Source of the DNA: Deltaproteobacteria bacterium tcs-42
GTDB taxonomy: Bacteria; Desulfobacterota; Desulfuromonadia; Desulfuromonadales; Geopsychrobacteraceae
Direction of reading: 5' to 3'
DNA length: 45,151 nucleotides
NCBI GenBank assembly: GCA_002049545.1
Contig: LLYT01000010.1
Span: 1-45,151, forward strand
Below the pieces are notes generated by a model that was not told where the DNA came from, searched no databases, and saw nothing but the letters and a program-made list of their open reading frames with translations. Position 1 is the stretch's first letter. Each line of letters starts with the position of its first letter. Positions 25,695 to 35,132 of this stretch are shown one piece after another. The translations under genes and the position numbers were made by a program.

Positions 25695-26996
25695 TTAACC
25701 GCCCATCATGTTAGGCAGGTAGGTCACCAGCGAAGGGAATATCACCACCAGGGCCAGGGCAATCAGCAGCAGCAGGAAGAACGGCAGGGCCGCCACGGCC
25801 ACCCGCAGGATATCCTGGCCGGTCAAGCCCTGAATCACGAAGAGATTGAAACCGACCGGCGGGGTGATCTGCGACATCTCCACGACAATGACGACAAAAA
25901 TACCGAACCAGAAGGGATCTATGCCCGCCTGTTCAACCATCGGCATGATCACCGACGTCGTCAGCACTACCACCGATATCCCGTCCAGAAAACAGCCGAG
26001 GATGATAAAGAAGATGGTCAGGGCCCCGAGCAGCGCGTAGGGGGACAGCTGCATGGCACCGATCCAGGCGGCCAGCATGCGCGGAATCCCGGTGAATCCC
26101 ATGGCCACAGTCAGAAAAGCCGCCCCCGCCAGGATAAAGGCGATCATACACGATGTCTTGGTCGCTCCCAGCAGGCCGGCCAGAAACGTCTCCCGCGACA
26201 GGGTTCCGGTATATTTGGACAGAACCAGTGACAGAGCTACACCTACAGCTGCGGCATCTGTGGGTGAGGCGATCCCCGAATAGATTGAGCCGATAACCCC
26301 GCTTATCAGCAGGAGAACCGGGATCAACCGCCGTGAACGGTTGAACCGCTCAGCCAGTGGCAGGCGGTCATCACCTGCCGGAATCGCGTCCGGATGTAAC
26401 AGCGACCAGATCACTACGTAGCCGATGAACAGGACAACCAGCAACAATCCCGGAATCACGCCACCTATAAACAACCGGGCAATCGACTGCTCCGTTGCCA
26501 CACCATAGACGATCAGGATGATCGACGGAGGGATCAGCAGGCCCAGTGTGGCGGAACCGGCCAGGGTGCCGATGACCATCTTGTCCGGGTAGTTGCGCCG
26601 TTTCAGTTCGGGAATCGACATCTTGCCGATGGTTGCGGCCGTGGCCGCAGATGATCCCGAGACCGCGGCAAAAATCCCGCTGCCCAGAATATTGACATGC
26701 AGGAGCCGCCCCGGCAGGTGGGTCAGCCAGGGGGACAAACCGGAGAACATGTCCTCGGAGAGGCGCGAACGGAACAGAATCTCCCCCATCCAGACGAACA
26801 GAGGCAGAGCAGCCAGCGACCAGGAATTACTGGCTCCCCAGATGGTGGTCGCCATTACCTCACCCAGCGGAGCATTGGTAAACAGTGCCATGCCGATAAC
26901 ACCGACGCCGAGCAGTGAAAAAGCAACCCAGATACCGCTGCCCAGAAAAACGAACAGCATCACGAGCAGAAACAGGGTCATATTGATTTCCGACAT
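25695..26996 (-). CDS. TRAP transporter large permease, DctM type
   Basis: The 433-residue protein is the 12-helix channel subunit of a tripartite ATP-independent periplasmic (TRAP) transporter, which imports organic acids using a sodium or proton gradient. FVFLGSGIWVAFSLLGVGVIG, shown in part as GSGIWVAFSLLGVG, the glycine-rich GSSAATAATIGKMSIPEL and TLGLLIPPSIILIVYG are typical of DctM. It starts at 26996 (MSEINMTLF) with AGGGG just upstream; the frame runs to 27011 but overlaps dctQ. Codon use is G+C-rich compared with the genes left of ssrA. Confidence 0.92.
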   Translation of the reverse strand: MSEINMTLFLLVMLFVFLGSGIWVAFSLLGVGVIGMALFTNAPLGEVMATTIWGASNSWSLAALPLFVWMGEILFRSRLSEDMFSGLSPWLTHLPGRLLHVNILGSGIFAAVSGSSAATAATIGKMSIPELKRRNYPDKMVIGTLAGSATLGLLIPPSIILIVYGVATEQSIARLFIGGVIPGLLLVVLFIGYVVIWSLLHPDAIPAGDDRLPLAERFNRSRRLIPVLLLISGVIGSIYSGIASPTDAAAVGVALSLVLSKYTGTLSRETFLAGLLGATKTSCMIAFILAGAAFLTVAMGFTGIPRMLAAWIGAMQLSPYALLGALTIFFIILGCFLDGISVVVLTTSVIMPMVEQAGIDPFWFGIFVVIVVEMSQITPPVGFNLFVIQGLTGQDILRVAVAALPFFLLLLIALALVVIFPSLVTYLPNMMGG

Positions 26997-27007
26997 AAAG
27001 ACCCCTA

Positions 27008-27568
27008 TCAATTCTCTCGGGAAAGTTGCTGCAGTCCGCTGACCAGAGTCGTGAACAGGCTGTCCAGCAGGGCTATGGAGAGGATCAGCAAACCGAGGAA
27101 CATGGCTGTCTGCGGGATCCAGATCGGCACTGCGATCATGCCTGGAGACAGATCGTGGTAAATATAGGACTCACGGACCAGCAGCAGACTGTACCATGCA
27201 AAATAGAGGGTGACGGCGGATGTCAAGGACAGGCACCAGATTTCAAGCCAGTGACGCACGCGTTCGTTACAGCGCGACAGAAACAGGGTGACGCGGATAT
27301 GCTCCCCCTGGCGCAGGGTGTAGGCCAGCGCCAGAAAAGAGGCCGCGGCGAGGAAAAAGCCGGTAAAATCGGAATAGGAAGGAATGGTCAAACCGATGGC
27401 CGAGCCGACCAGCAGGCCGCTGATGCGATCGATAGCATTGAGACTGACCTGAACCAGCACCAGCAGGCAGATCAAGGCAAGAAAGGTGGCTGCGCACCAG
27501 CCACTGGTCAGGTAGAGACGCTCAAGGCTTTTCCTCAGGCTGCCCGCGTTTTCCATGTCCGGATTCAT
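27008..27568 (-). CDS. TRAP transporter small permease, DctQ type
   Basis: A 186-residue membrane protein with four predicted helices. YSDFTGFFLAAASFLALAYT, followed by RQGEHIRVTLFLSR, is the typical DctQ core, whose role is to anchor the large subunit. It lies between dctP and dctM, 11 bases before dctM, and is part of the same minus-strand operon. Confidence 0.9.
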   Translation of the reverse strand: MNPDMENAGSLRKSLERLYLTSGWCAATFLALICLLVLVQVSLNAIDRISGLLVGSAIGLTIPSYSDFTGFFLAAASFLALAYTLRQGEHIRVTLFLSRCNERVRHWLEIWCLSLTSAVTLYFAWYSLLLVRESYIYHDLSPGMIAVPIWIPQTAMFLGLLILSIALLDSLFTTLVSGLQQLSREN

Positions 27569-27664
27569 GAGTATCCCTTAAACTCTGGACGGCAAGGCGG
27601 GATGCCAGCTCCTATCTCGCCGGCATCCCGCGCAACACTCGTCCTCACAAATTCAGAGGCGTGT

Positions 27665-28645
27665 TTAACGATAGGCCTGCAGTAATTTAGCCCCATCGTT
27701 GCCGGCTGCTTTTTCCCAGTCTTTGAGCATTTCGGCGCCGACCTGTTTGAGACCCTCCATCAGCTCCGCACTCGGCGTCACAATTTTAACACCGTTGTCT
27801 TTGAGAATAGCGGTTTTCGTTGCGGTCTCTTTCTTGCTCATCTCCCAGCCGCGCTGTTCAGCGGTCGCAGCGGCCTCCATTACGGCCTCCTGGGTTTGCT
27901 GATCAAGCTTGCGGAAGGCCCGCTGATTGACGACGACAATGTTCTTGGGCAGCCAAGCCTGGATATCGGTGTACGTCGTGATATAGTCCCAGGCTTTGGA
28001 ATTGGCCCCGGTCGAGGGCGAGGTGATCATCGCTTCGACCCTTCCCGTGGCGAATGCCTGGGGAATATCAGGCACTTCAACCTGGGTCGGGGCGGCGCCG
28101 ACCAGGTTGGCGAACTTTTCCAGGGTGGCGTTGTAGGCCCTGAACTTGATCCCCTTGAGATCATCGACTGTGTTAATCGCTTTCTTGGTATAGAGACCCT
28201 GCGGCGGCCAGGGAACAGAGAACAGCGGAATCAGTCCCTGCTTTTCCAGAAGCCTGGTGATAACCGGCTTCTGAGCGGCCCAGAGTTTTTCTGCATCATC
28301 GTAGTTGGTGGCCAGAAACGGCTGTGAATCAGCCCCGAAGGCGGCATTTTCATTGGAGAGCAGGGACAGGAAGAACTCACCGACAGGAACCTGGCGGCCG
28401 CGCACCGCATTTTTGATTTCCGGATGCTTGAACAACGACCCGGCCGAATGGATTTTGATCTTCAGCTCACCGTTGGTGGCTTCCGCTACATCATCAGCAA
28501 ACTGGCTGATATTCTGGGTATGGAAGGTTTTGTCCGGATAGGGGGTAGGCATGTCCCAGGTGGTTGCCGAAACCGTTGTTGCAAAGCAGAAAACAGCGGC
28601 CACTCCGGCACATGTGACGAGTAACTTAAGGCCCAAATGTCTCAT
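27665..28645 (-). CDS. TRAP transporter solute-binding protein, DctP type
   Basis: The 326-residue periplasmic protein has a signal peptide (basic MRHLGLK, hydrophobic stretch, ATTVSA cleavage region near residue 27). It then has the family features FADDVAEATNGELKIKIHSAG, seen as TNGELKIKIHSAGSLFKHPE, the arginine in LKGIKFRAYN that usually contacts the substrate carboxylate, and GRVEAMITSPST. The ligand is probably an organic carboxylate. The divergent hydantoinase/oxoprolinase suggests a cyclic amide acid. A strong GGAGAGAGAGG lies just before the ATG. Confidence 0.92.
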   Translation of the reverse strand: MRHLGLKLLVTCAGVAAVFCFATTVSATTWDMPTPYPDKTFHTQNISQFADDVAEATNGELKIKIHSAGSLFKHPEIKNAVRGRQVPVGEFFLSLLSNENAAFGADSQPFLATNYDDAEKLWAAQKPVITRLLEKQGLIPLFSVPWPPQGLYTKKAINTVDDLKGIKFRAYNATLEKFANLVGAAPTQVEVPDIPQAFATGRVEAMITSPSTGANSKAWDYITTYTDIQAWLPKNIVVVNQRAFRKLDQQTQEAVMEAAATAEQRGWEMSKKETATKTAILKDNGVKIVTPSAELMEGLKQVGAEMLKDWEKAAGNDGAKLLQAYR

Positions 28646-28669
28646 CCTCTCTCTCCTTTTCTTGGTGAT

Positions 28670-28693
28670 GGTCTGCCGATTCTTCGGCAGACC
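28670..28693 (-). promoter_or_regulatory. Hairpin in the dctP 5' leader
   Basis: GGTCTGCCGA (28670-28679) and TCGGCAGACC (28684-28693) form a perfect 10-bp stem with a four-base loop, 25 bases upstream of the dctP start. A candidate minus-strand promoter, TTGACA at 28740-28735 and TATTGA at 28718-28713, would put it inside the leader RNA. It has no T-run, so it may be an operator or a stabilising hairpin. Confidence 0.5.
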
Positions 28694-28870
28694 TGGAAAA
28701 ACAGCATCAATCTCAATAAAAAAGCAAAGACGCTTGTCAACGGGTGTTCCGCCGCAATCGTCTCGCTTGCGTGATCACCTGTGCAATTAAACTGTACTTT
28801 TTTCAACGAACCACAGGACGATGGCGACCTGTGATCCATTTTCCCCTGAAAGACAGAACAATAGATAGAT

Positions 28871-28927
28871 CAATATAGACAAATCAATATTGACAAGTTG
28901 TCAATAAAGTGTCAACGTTTTTATAAA
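28871..28927 (+). promoter_or_regulatory. Hydantoinase gene promoter with a palindromic operator
   Basis: TATTGACA-AGT-TGTCAATA (28888-28906) is a perfect 8+3+8 palindrome. Just before it, CAATATAGACAA (28871-28882) and CAATATTGACAA (28885-28896) form a direct repeat with one mismatch. A sigma-70 type promoter, TTGTCA (28898-28903) and TATAAA (28922-28927), 18 bp apart, overlaps the palindrome. A bound regulator would therefore block it. The site resembles GntR-family operators, but no regulator gene is in the window. Confidence 0.65.
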
Positions 28928-29002
28928 AGTGTTTTATTCTATATTCGACTTGGCAGAAAACAATGCCGATTTCAACCATCCAGCCTGATGGAGCAAAAAC
29001 TC

Positions 29003-32000
29003 ATGAATCAGCAATGGCAGATCTGGATTGACCGCGGCGGAACCTTTACCGATATTGTTGCTAAACGTCCGGATGGGCAGTTGCTCACCCATAAACTGCT
29101 GTCCGAGAACCCGGAGCAGTATAGCGACGCAGCTGTCCACGGCATTCGCGAACTGCTGGGCCTGAAACGCGACGAACCGATCCCCCCGGGAGAGATTGAC
29201 AAGGTCAAAATGGGAACCACGGTGGCGACCAATGCCTTGCTCGAACGGAAAGGGGATCGTACCCTGCTGGTGACCACCCGGGGCTTTGGTGACGCCCTGC
29301 GGATCGGCTATCAGAATCGTCCCAGGTTGTTCGACCGCCATATCGTGCTGCCGGAGATGCTCTATGAAGAGGTGCTGGAAGTCGATGAACGGCTCGACGC
29401 CCAGGGCACGGTTCTCCAACCCCTCTCTGTCGCGGCTACCCGCGCCGGGCTGATGCAGGCGTATAAGCGTGGCATCCGGGCCGTCGCCATCGCTTTTATT
29501 CATGGATACCGCAATCCGGAGCACGAACACCAGGTCGCCGCACTGGCGGAACAGATCGGCTTCACTCAGATCTCCCTCAGTAGCACAGTCAGCCCCCTGA
29601 TGAAACTGGTCGCCCGCGGTGACACCACCGTTGTCGACGCCTATCTGTCGCCGATTCTGCGGCGCTACGTCAACCAGGTTGCCGGCCAGCTCGGTGACGG
29701 CCCGAGCCTGATGTTCATGCAATCGAACGGCGGCCTCACCGATGCCCGCCTGTTTCAGGGCAAGGATGCAATCCTCTCAGGACCGGCCGGCGGTGTGGTC
29801 GGCATGGTCCGCACCGCGGCCATGGACGGCTATCATAAAATTATCGGTTTTGATATGGGCGGGACCTCGACCGATGTCGCCCATTACGATGGCGAGTTTG
29901 AACGTAGCTTCGATACCGTTGTCGCCGGTGTGCGGATGCAGGCGCCGATGATGAAGATTCATACCGTGGCCGCCGGCGGCGGGTCGATTCTCCACTTTGA
30001 CGGCTCGCGCTTTCGCGTCGGCCCGGATTCCGCCGGGGCCAACCCCGGCCCGGCCTGTTATCTGCGCGGCGGACCGCTGACCGTCACCGATTGCAATGTC
30101 ATGCTGGGCAAGATTCAGCCCCGGCATTTCCCGCGAGTTTTCGGCCCGCATGCAGACCAACCTCTGGATGCTGCGATCGTCCGGCAGAAATTTACCGAAC
30201 TGGCAGAGCAGATTGCCACCGCCACCGGACGCCCGCAACAGAGCCCAGAAGAGGTTGCGGAAGGCTTTTTGCGCATCGCCGTGACCAACATGGCCAACGC
30301 GATCAAGGAGATCTCGGTCCAGCGCGGTTACGATGTCACCGAATATACTCTCAACTGCTTTGGTGGTGCCGGTGGTCAGCACGCCTGCCTGGTCGCCGAT
30401 GCGCTGGGGATGAACCGGGTTTTTCTGCATCCCTTTGCCGGCGTACTGTCCGCCTACGGTATGGGCCTGGCGGAGATCCGCAGCCTGCGCAAAGCACAGG
30501 TGGAAAAGCCCTTTGGCGCAGCTGCCGAAACGATGGTTCGGGAAGCGGCCGCTGCAGTCAGTGAAGCAGTGGGGACAGAGATTATTGCCCAGGGAGTCGC
30601 TGCCGAAAACCTGAAGATCCGGGTCAGGGCTCACCTGCGCTATCAGGGGACCGACACCTCGCTCGAAGTCGACGCGGGTGCGGCGGAGGAGATGCTGCGG
30701 CATTTCGAGACGGCTCACCGGCGCCAGTTCGGTTTTATTGTCCCGGAACGGCAATTGGTCATTGAAGCGGTTTCCGTGGAAGGGATCGGCACAACCGAAA
30801 GTGCAGCGGACGAACAGCTGCCTCTGACCCAGTCCGACCAGCCCCCGGAGCCGGCCGACCGGATCCAACTGTACAGCCTGGGAGACAAGCGGGAGACACC
30901 CCTGTATAAACGGGAGAGCCTGACGCCGGGCCAGCAGATCATGGGCCCGGCAGTCGTCACCGAAGAGATCGGCACCATCGTCATCGAACCGGGCTGGAAA
31001 GCAACCCTCAACCAACGCAATCATCTCATTCTCACCCGACACGAGCCCCGCCCGCACAGTGAAGCGATCGGTACCCGCGTCGATCCGGTGATGCTCGAGG
31101 TGTTCAACAACCTGTTCATGTCGATCGCCGAGCAGATGGGCACCACCCTGGCAAAAACCTCCTATTCGGTCAACATCAAGGAACGTCTCGATTTCTCCTG
31201 CGCGATCTTTGATGCCGAGGGTAAACTGGTAGCCAATGCCCCCCATGTGCCGGTCCACCTGGGCTCCATGGGCGAATCGATCAAAACCGTCATCCGCGAC
31301 AATCAGGGTGCCATGCGGCCGGGCCATGTCTATATGCTCAATGCTCCCTACAACGGCGGCACCCATCTGCCCGATGTCACGGTCATCACACCGGTGTTTG
31401 ATAGCGCGGGTCGGAACGTCCTGTTCTATCTCGGATCCCGCGGCCATCATGCCGATATCGGTGGCCGGACCCCCGGCTCATCCCCTCCGGATTCGACCCA
31501 TATCGATCAGGAAGGGGTGCTGATCGACAACTTCCTGCTTGTTGAGGATGGGGTTTTGCGGGAACGTGAGACCCGTGAATTGCTCGGCTCCGGCCCCTAT
31601 CCATGCCGGAACATCGATCAGAACATGGCGGATCTGGCGGCCCAAATTGCGGCCAATGAGACCGGTCAGCAGGAGCTGCTGAAAATGATCGACCATTTCG
31701 GCCTCGATGTGGTTCAGGCCTATATGGTGCACGTGCAGGACAACGCCGAAGGGTCGGTGCGGCGGGTTATCGACCGGCTGCACGACTGCGACTTCAGCTA
31801 CCCCATGGACGGCGACCGGCACATCCGGGTTCAGATAACCGTGGACCGGCAGAAGCGCGAAGCAAGTCTCGACTTTTCCGGTACTTCGCCCCAGCAGCAG
31901 GGCAACTACAATGCCCCGACTGCAGTCTGTAAAGCCGCGGTTCTCTACGTTTTCCGCACCCTGGTCGGCGATGCGATCCCCCTCAACGACGGCTGTTTCA

Positions 32001-32623
32001 AACCGCTGAAGATCCATATTCCCCGGAAAACCATGCTCAGCCCCGAATATCCCGCCGCGGTGATCTCGGGTAACACCGAAGTTTCCCAGGCGGTCACCGA
32101 CTGCCTGTTCGGCGCACTCGGGGTGCTGGCATCGTCCCAGGGGACCATGAATAATTTCGTTTACGGCAACGAAACCTACCAGAACTACGAAACCATCTGC
32201 GGTGGGACCGGCGCCGGTCCCGACCATACCGGTACCAGTGGCGTGCACTCGCACATGACCAATACCCGCATGACCGACCCCGAAGTGCTCGAATGGCGCT
32301 TTCCCGTGCGTGTCGATTCCTTTGCTCTGAGGTCCGGTTCCGGGGGGGCGGGACGCTATTCCGGGGGGGATGGAGTCGTCCGTCAGTTGCGCTTTCTGGA
32401 ACCGATGACCGCAACCCTGCTGACCAACCATCGCGAGACCGAGCCCTACGGCCTGGCCGGAGGCCTGGCCGGGTTGCGCGGCGAAAACAGTGTCCAGCGG
32501 GCTGATGGCAGCCGCCAGGGGCTGAAAGGTAATGATGAGGTTCAAGTCAACCCGGGGGATGTGGTGGAGATCAAAACTCCGGGCGGAGGCGGGTTCGGTG
32601 CCCCGGAGGTGGGGACGTCATAA
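29003..32623 (+). CDS. Fused hydantoinase A/B (5-oxoprolinase-type) ATPase
   Basis: One protein of 1206 residues carries both halves of the hydantoinase/oxoprolinase family, like full-length 5-oxoprolinase. The HyuA half (about 1-680) has [30 protein letters not shown] and [19 protein letters not shown], part of its ATP-binding actin-like fold. The HyuB half (about 690-1206) has [33 protein letters not shown] and [20 protein letters not shown]. Such enzymes open a cyclic amide (5-oxoproline or a hydantoin) with ATP. I start at ATG 29003 because GGAG (28990-28993) precedes it, the promoter lies at about 28898-28927, and the family begins near DRGGTFTD. It is divergent from the TRAP operon and likewise G+C-rich. 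Confidence 0.9.
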   Translation: MNQQWQIWIDRGGTFTDIVAKRPDGQLLTHKLLSENPEQYSDAAVHGIRELLGLKRDEPIPPGEIDKVKMGTTVATNALLERKGDRTLLVTTRGFGDALRIGYQNRPRLFDRHIVLPEMLYEEVLEVDERLDAQGTVLQPLSVAATRAGLMQAYKRGIRAVAIAFIHGYRNPEHEHQVAALAEQIGFTQISLSSTVSPLMKLVARGDTTVVDAYLSPILRRYVNQVAGQLGDGPSLMFMQSNGGLTDARLFQGKDAILSGPAGGVVGMVRTAAMDGYHKIIGFDMGGTSTDVAHYDGEFERSFDTVVAGVRMQAPMMKIHTVAAGGGSILHFDGSRFRVGPDSAGANPGPACYLRGGPLTVTDCNVMLGKIQPRHFPRVFGPHADQPLDAAIVRQKFTELAEQIATATGRPQQSPEEVAEGFLRIAVTNMANAIKEISVQRGYDVTEYTLNCFGGAGGQHACLVADALGMNRVFLHPFAGVLSAYGMGLAEIRSLRKAQVEKPFGAAAETMVREAAAAVSEAVGTEIIAQGVAAENLKIRVRAHLRYQGTDTSLEVDAGAAEEMLRHFETAHRRQFGFIVPERQLVIEAVSVEGIGTTESAADEQLPLTQSDQPPEPADRIQLYSLGDKRETPLYKRESLTPGQQIMGPAVVTEEIGTIVIEPGWKATLNQRNHLILTRHEPRPHSEAIGTRVDPVMLEVFNNLFMSIAEQMGTTLAKTSYSVNIKERLDFSCAIFDAEGKLVANAPHVPVHLGSMGESIKTVIRDNQGAMRPGHVYMLNAPYNGGTHLPDVTVITPVFDSAGRNVLFYLGSRGHHADIGGRTPGSSPPDSTHIDQEGVLIDNFLLVEDGVLRERETRELLGSGPYPCRNIDQNMADLAAQIAANETGQQELLKMIDHFGLDVVQAYMVHVQDNAEGSVRRVIDRLHDCDFSYPMDGDRHIRVQITVDRQKREASLDFSGTSPQQQGNYNAPTAVCKAAVLYVFRTLVGDAIPLNDGCFKPLKIHIPRKTMLSPEYPAAVISGNTEVSQAVTDCLFGALGVLASSQGTMNNFVYGNETYQNYETICGGTGAGPDHTGTSGVHSHMTNTRMTDPEVLEWRFPVRVDSFALRSGSGGAGRYSGGDGVVRQLRFLEPMTATLLTNHRETEPYGLAGGLAGLRGENSVQRADGSRQGLKGNDEVQVNPGDVVEIKTPGGGGFGAPEVGTS

Positions 32624-32731
32624 TGGTTCTCATCATTCCCCTTTCGCCTCTGTGGGAGGGTTGGGCTAGGGAAGATGGATGTTCTGGAGCTGGCAGAGAG
32701 GCTGATTAGGGATATTGATTGAGGAGGGAGT

Positions 32732-33490
32732 ATGGATGATTTACAAATGCAGCTTTTGATTGATCTGCATAGATCAAACTTCAGACAGGGCCCGGGAGGT
32801 GAATCTGAGACACAACAGGCTTTGATGCTGGCCGGGCTGCTCGATAAATCACCCCCTTTGAAGATTGCGGATATCGGTTGTGGCACCGGCGCTTCAACCA
32901 TCCAGCTTGCCAGGGAACTGGATGCCGAAATTACCGCCGTGGACTTCCTGCCTGAGTTTCTTGAGGAGCTACAGACCAGAGCCAGGGAACACGGTGTGGC
33001 GGACAAAATATCCACCTTGAGATGTTCCATGGATGCGCTGCCCTTTGCCGATGAGGATTTCGATGTTATCTGGTCGGAAGGTGCGATTTATAATATGGGA
33101 TTTGAAGCCGGAGTGTCAGCTTGGAGGCGGTTCCTCAAACCGGGAGGCAAGCTTGTCATTTCGGAAATCACATGGCTGACCTCTGAACGACCGTCGGAGC
33201 TTCAAGCCCACTGGGATGCCGAATATTCCGAAATCGATGTTGCCTCGGCAAAGATCGGAGTCCTTGAACGACATGGTTTCATTCCTGAAGGTTACTTTTA
33301 TCTGCCAACGAGCTGCTGGTTCGAAAATTACTACCGACCCATGCAGAACGGGTTCGATGCCTTCCTCGAACGGAATGGCGGGAGCGATCAGGCAAGGGAA
33401 ATTATCGAATCTGAAAAGGCTGAAATTGCCCTCTATGAAAAGCACCAGAACCACTACAGCTATGGCGTTTATATAGCCAAAAAGATTTGA
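32732..33490 (+). CDS. Class I SAM-dependent methyltransferase
   Basis: The 252-residue protein has SAM motif I ADIGCGTGASTIQLA near residues 45-59, an acidic motif II ITAVDFLPEF, and DALPFADEDFDVIWSEGAIYN (seen as DALPFADEDFDVIWSEGA) as motif III/IV, in the UbiE/methyltransferase-11 style. The substrate is unknown. The TSCWFENYYRPMQNGFDAF region near the C-terminus may define its own subgroup. ATG 32732 has a strong GAGGAGGG upstream. It follows the hydantoinase by about 110 bases on the same strand but uses a less G+C-rich codon set, so it may belong to the host background. Confidence 0.88.
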   Translation: MDDLQMQLLIDLHRSNFRQGPGGESETQQALMLAGLLDKSPPLKIADIGCGTGASTIQLARELDAEITAVDFLPEFLEELQTRAREHGVADKISTLRCSMDALPFADEDFDVIWSEGAIYNMGFEAGVSAWRRFLKPGGKLVISEITWLTSERPSELQAHWDAEYSEIDVASAKIGVLERHGFIPEGYFYLPTSCWFENYYRPMQNGFDAFLERNGGSDQAREIIESEKAEIALYEKHQNHYSYGVYIAKKI

Positions 33491-33504
33491 GAGAATATGC
33501 GGCG

Positions 33505-33642
33505 ATGAAAGGGACGTCGGCAGGGAAATCGCCATGTTTTCCCTGCCGACGCAAACTGAGTCACAAGTGCTTTGCGCAGGCGGTTATTTTCAAGGACGGT
33601 TGCCTGACCTGCTTGAACTGTGCTGACTCTAAATGGGGTTAA
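33505..33642 (+). CDS. Small cysteine-rich ORF, 45 residues
   Basis: This short frame begins 14 bases after the methyltransferase stop. It encodes 45 residues with six cysteines in the pattern C-x2-C-x7-C-x10-C-x2-C-x2-C (SPCFPCRR ... KDGCLTCLNCADSKWG). This pattern would suit a small zinc or Fe-S site, and six cysteines by chance in so short a frame is unlikely. Against it, there is no clear Shine-Dalgarno and a 14-bp perfect inverted repeat (33515-33551) falls in its first third. I do not recognise a family. Confidence 0.45.
   Translation: MKGTSAGKSPCFPCRRKLSHKCFAQAVIFKDGCLTCLNCADSKWG
33515..33551. repeat. Perfect 14-bp inverted repeat
   Basis: CGTCGGCAGGGAAA (33515-33528) and its exact complement (33538-33551) flank a nine-base loop just after the methyltransferase gene. 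It may be that gene's transcript end, though no T-run follows. It overlaps the small Cys-rich ORF. Confidence 0.75.
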
Positions 33643-33691
33643 GGCTGGCTATTGTCGTCCAGTCAGTTTGGCCTGAAAACTGATTTTTCAA

Positions 33692-33763
33692 GACCTGACC
33701 CTTTTGCTTTGTGACCCTTTTGCTTTGTGACCCTTTTGCTTATGCTTTTGCTTATGTCAGGTC
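33692..33763. repeat. 16-bp tandem repeat flanked by short inverted repeats
   Basis: The unit GACCCTTTTGCTTTGT occurs at 33697-33712 and 33713-33728 and partly again at 33729-33741, followed by a degenerate ATGCTTTTGCTT. The array is enclosed by GACCTGAC (33692-33699) and its complement GTCAGGTC (33756-33763). It is non-coding and lies between the small ORF and the 3' end of the ATP-grasp gene. Copy number may vary between strains through slippage. Confidence 0.8.
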
Positions 33764-33819
33764 ATAGAGATTCGGGCATAGTGGGCGAGGCGGCATGCGC
33801 CCCGCCCAAGGGCCTGCTG

Positions 33820-35100
33820 CTATTCGATCACAATATCCAGCATTGCGACAATCTCGTGGTAATTTTTATCCAGTTCCAGCTCATTTTTAGCTCCGACGTA
33901 GATATCGGCGATCTCAAAGCTATATGCATCCTGGAACAGCAACTCGGCTAGATTGTCCCCCTCGGCCACCTGCATTTTTATTTTGGTACCGGGGAACTTC
34001 GCGCAAATCGCTTCAATTTCTGCCTCAGTCGGTATTTTTTTCACGATTCCCGGCTCAAACACCCGGTGCATATACTTGGCCGCAATATTAAACTCCCCTT
34101 CACGTTTCAATGGGCGCGGACGCTCTCCCAGTGAGATTTCCAATAACAACTGGAACTGCGAATGGCCATGCACTTTGGCGAAAAGATCGGAGTGCGATTG
34201 CGATGTGCGCGGGTTGATCTCCAGCAGGTAGATCTGCTCATCGGTCTGATTGTAGAAAAATTCGACGTTGAAACAGCAATCTTTCAGATCGATCTGTTCA
34301 ATCGTTCTGCGTGTGATGTCCATCATGCGATACTGAATCTCGGTCGGCAACATTGACGGATATTGGTAGCGGTTAAAAGAGTTGCTATTCTCCTCGCGGA
34401 TCGAGTCGACAATGCCGTAAGAGATGACCTCATTGTCATAGACATACCCTTCCAGGGTACACATATGACCCGACAATACCGACTCGGCAATGCACGAATC
34501 ATCAGAATTGGAGATAATTCCCGGAATCCGCGATTTGCGCATCAAATTGCAAAATGGCTTGTAGATGCCGTCAACATTCTCTTTCATCTCCAGGCGATAC
34601 TTTTCAAAATCAGCCTGTGAATTGATCCGGAAAGCGAGGTAGGAGCGGAACGATTTGATCGGCTTGATCCAGAACGGCGGTATCAGATTCAAACTGCTGT
34701 AGGCATCTTCATCGTGAGGGCTGAAACCGGTATAGCGGGGAATGTGATTAACAATAACCTTGCGCTGTTCATTACGGCTCCAGATCTTGTTTTCACACTT
34801 GAAAATACTGCGCACAGGAGGGCCATAGAGACCGTAACGGTTGGTCAGAATCGCAGCGATGATGGTTGCCGGAAAATCCCAGAAGGTGATGATTGCATCG
34901 GGTTCGACCTCTGACTCGCGGATAATGGCATCCGCTCGTTCCAATAGTTCGAGAGCGGGAATGTCTTCCGATGCCTTGAGTTCGTCATACGTCAGTGCCG
35001 GTAAAAAATTGATATTTTTACTGATAGGCAGCTCTTGCAATAGCTCGACGTTGAAATTATCGTAACCAACGACAAATACATTCTTCATCTTATTTTTCAT
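33820..35100 (-). CDS. ATP-grasp ligase of unknown substrate
   Basis: The 426-residue protein has a pre-ATP-grasp Rossmann-like N-terminus (NVFVVGYDNFNVELL) and an ATP-grasp fold. Visible landmarks are PPFWIKPIKSFRSY with the ATP-contacting lysine, an acidic CTLEGYVYDNEVISYG strand, and the metal-binding CFNVEFFYNQ and YLLEINPRTSQSHSDLF. The family makes carboxylate-amine or carboxylate-thiol bonds through an acyl-phosphate. The EINPR form resembles carbamoyl-phosphate synthetase and peptide ligases. ATG 35100 has AAGGAGG four bases upstream. It follows the CocE-type hydrolase gene by 32 bases in the same operon, suggesting that one makes and the other breaks an amide or ester. The product is unknown. 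Confidence 0.82.
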   Translation of the reverse strand: MKNKMKNVFVVGYDNFNVELLQELPISKNINFLPALTYDELKASEDIPALELLERADAIIRESEVEPDAIITFWDFPATIIAAILTNRYGLYGPPVRSIFKCENKIWSRNEQRKVIVNHIPRYTGFSPHDEDAYSSLNLIPPFWIKPIKSFRSYLAFRINSQADFEKYRLEMKENVDGIYKPFCNLMRKSRIPGIISNSDDSCIAESVLSGHMCTLEGYVYDNEVISYGIVDSIREENSNSFNRYQYPSMLPTEIQYRMMDITRRTIEQIDLKDCCFNVEFFYNQTDEQIYLLEINPRTSQSHSDLFAKVHGHSQFQLLLEISLGERPRPLKREGEFNIAAKYMHRVFEPGIVKKIPTEAEIEAICAKFPGTKIKMQVAEGDNLAELLFQDAYSFEIADIYVGAKNELELDKNYHEIVAMLDIVIE

Positions 35101-35132
35101 TACGCCTCCTTCTGTAAATGGTGAATCTCTAT

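Noticed and set aside
29777-31450. Long minus-strand frame of 557 codons opposite the hydantoinase gene
   Set aside because: It is an antisense shadow of G+C-rich coding sequence; the plus strand carries clear hydantoinase motifs and the minus frame has no recognisable domain.
31478-32545. Minus-strand frame of 355 codons in the same gene
   Set aside because: Same reason: codon bias of the G+C-rich plus-strand gene keeps the opposite frame open.
25434-33660. Attachment-site duplication of the ssrA 3' end at the far side of the G+C-rich block
   Set aside because: I looked for a second copy of the T-arm to CCA segment downstream and found none, nor an integrase, so an intact integrative element is not supported.
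33692-33763. Possible CRISPR array
   Set aside because: The units are contiguous without unique spacers and only about three copies; no cas genes are nearby.
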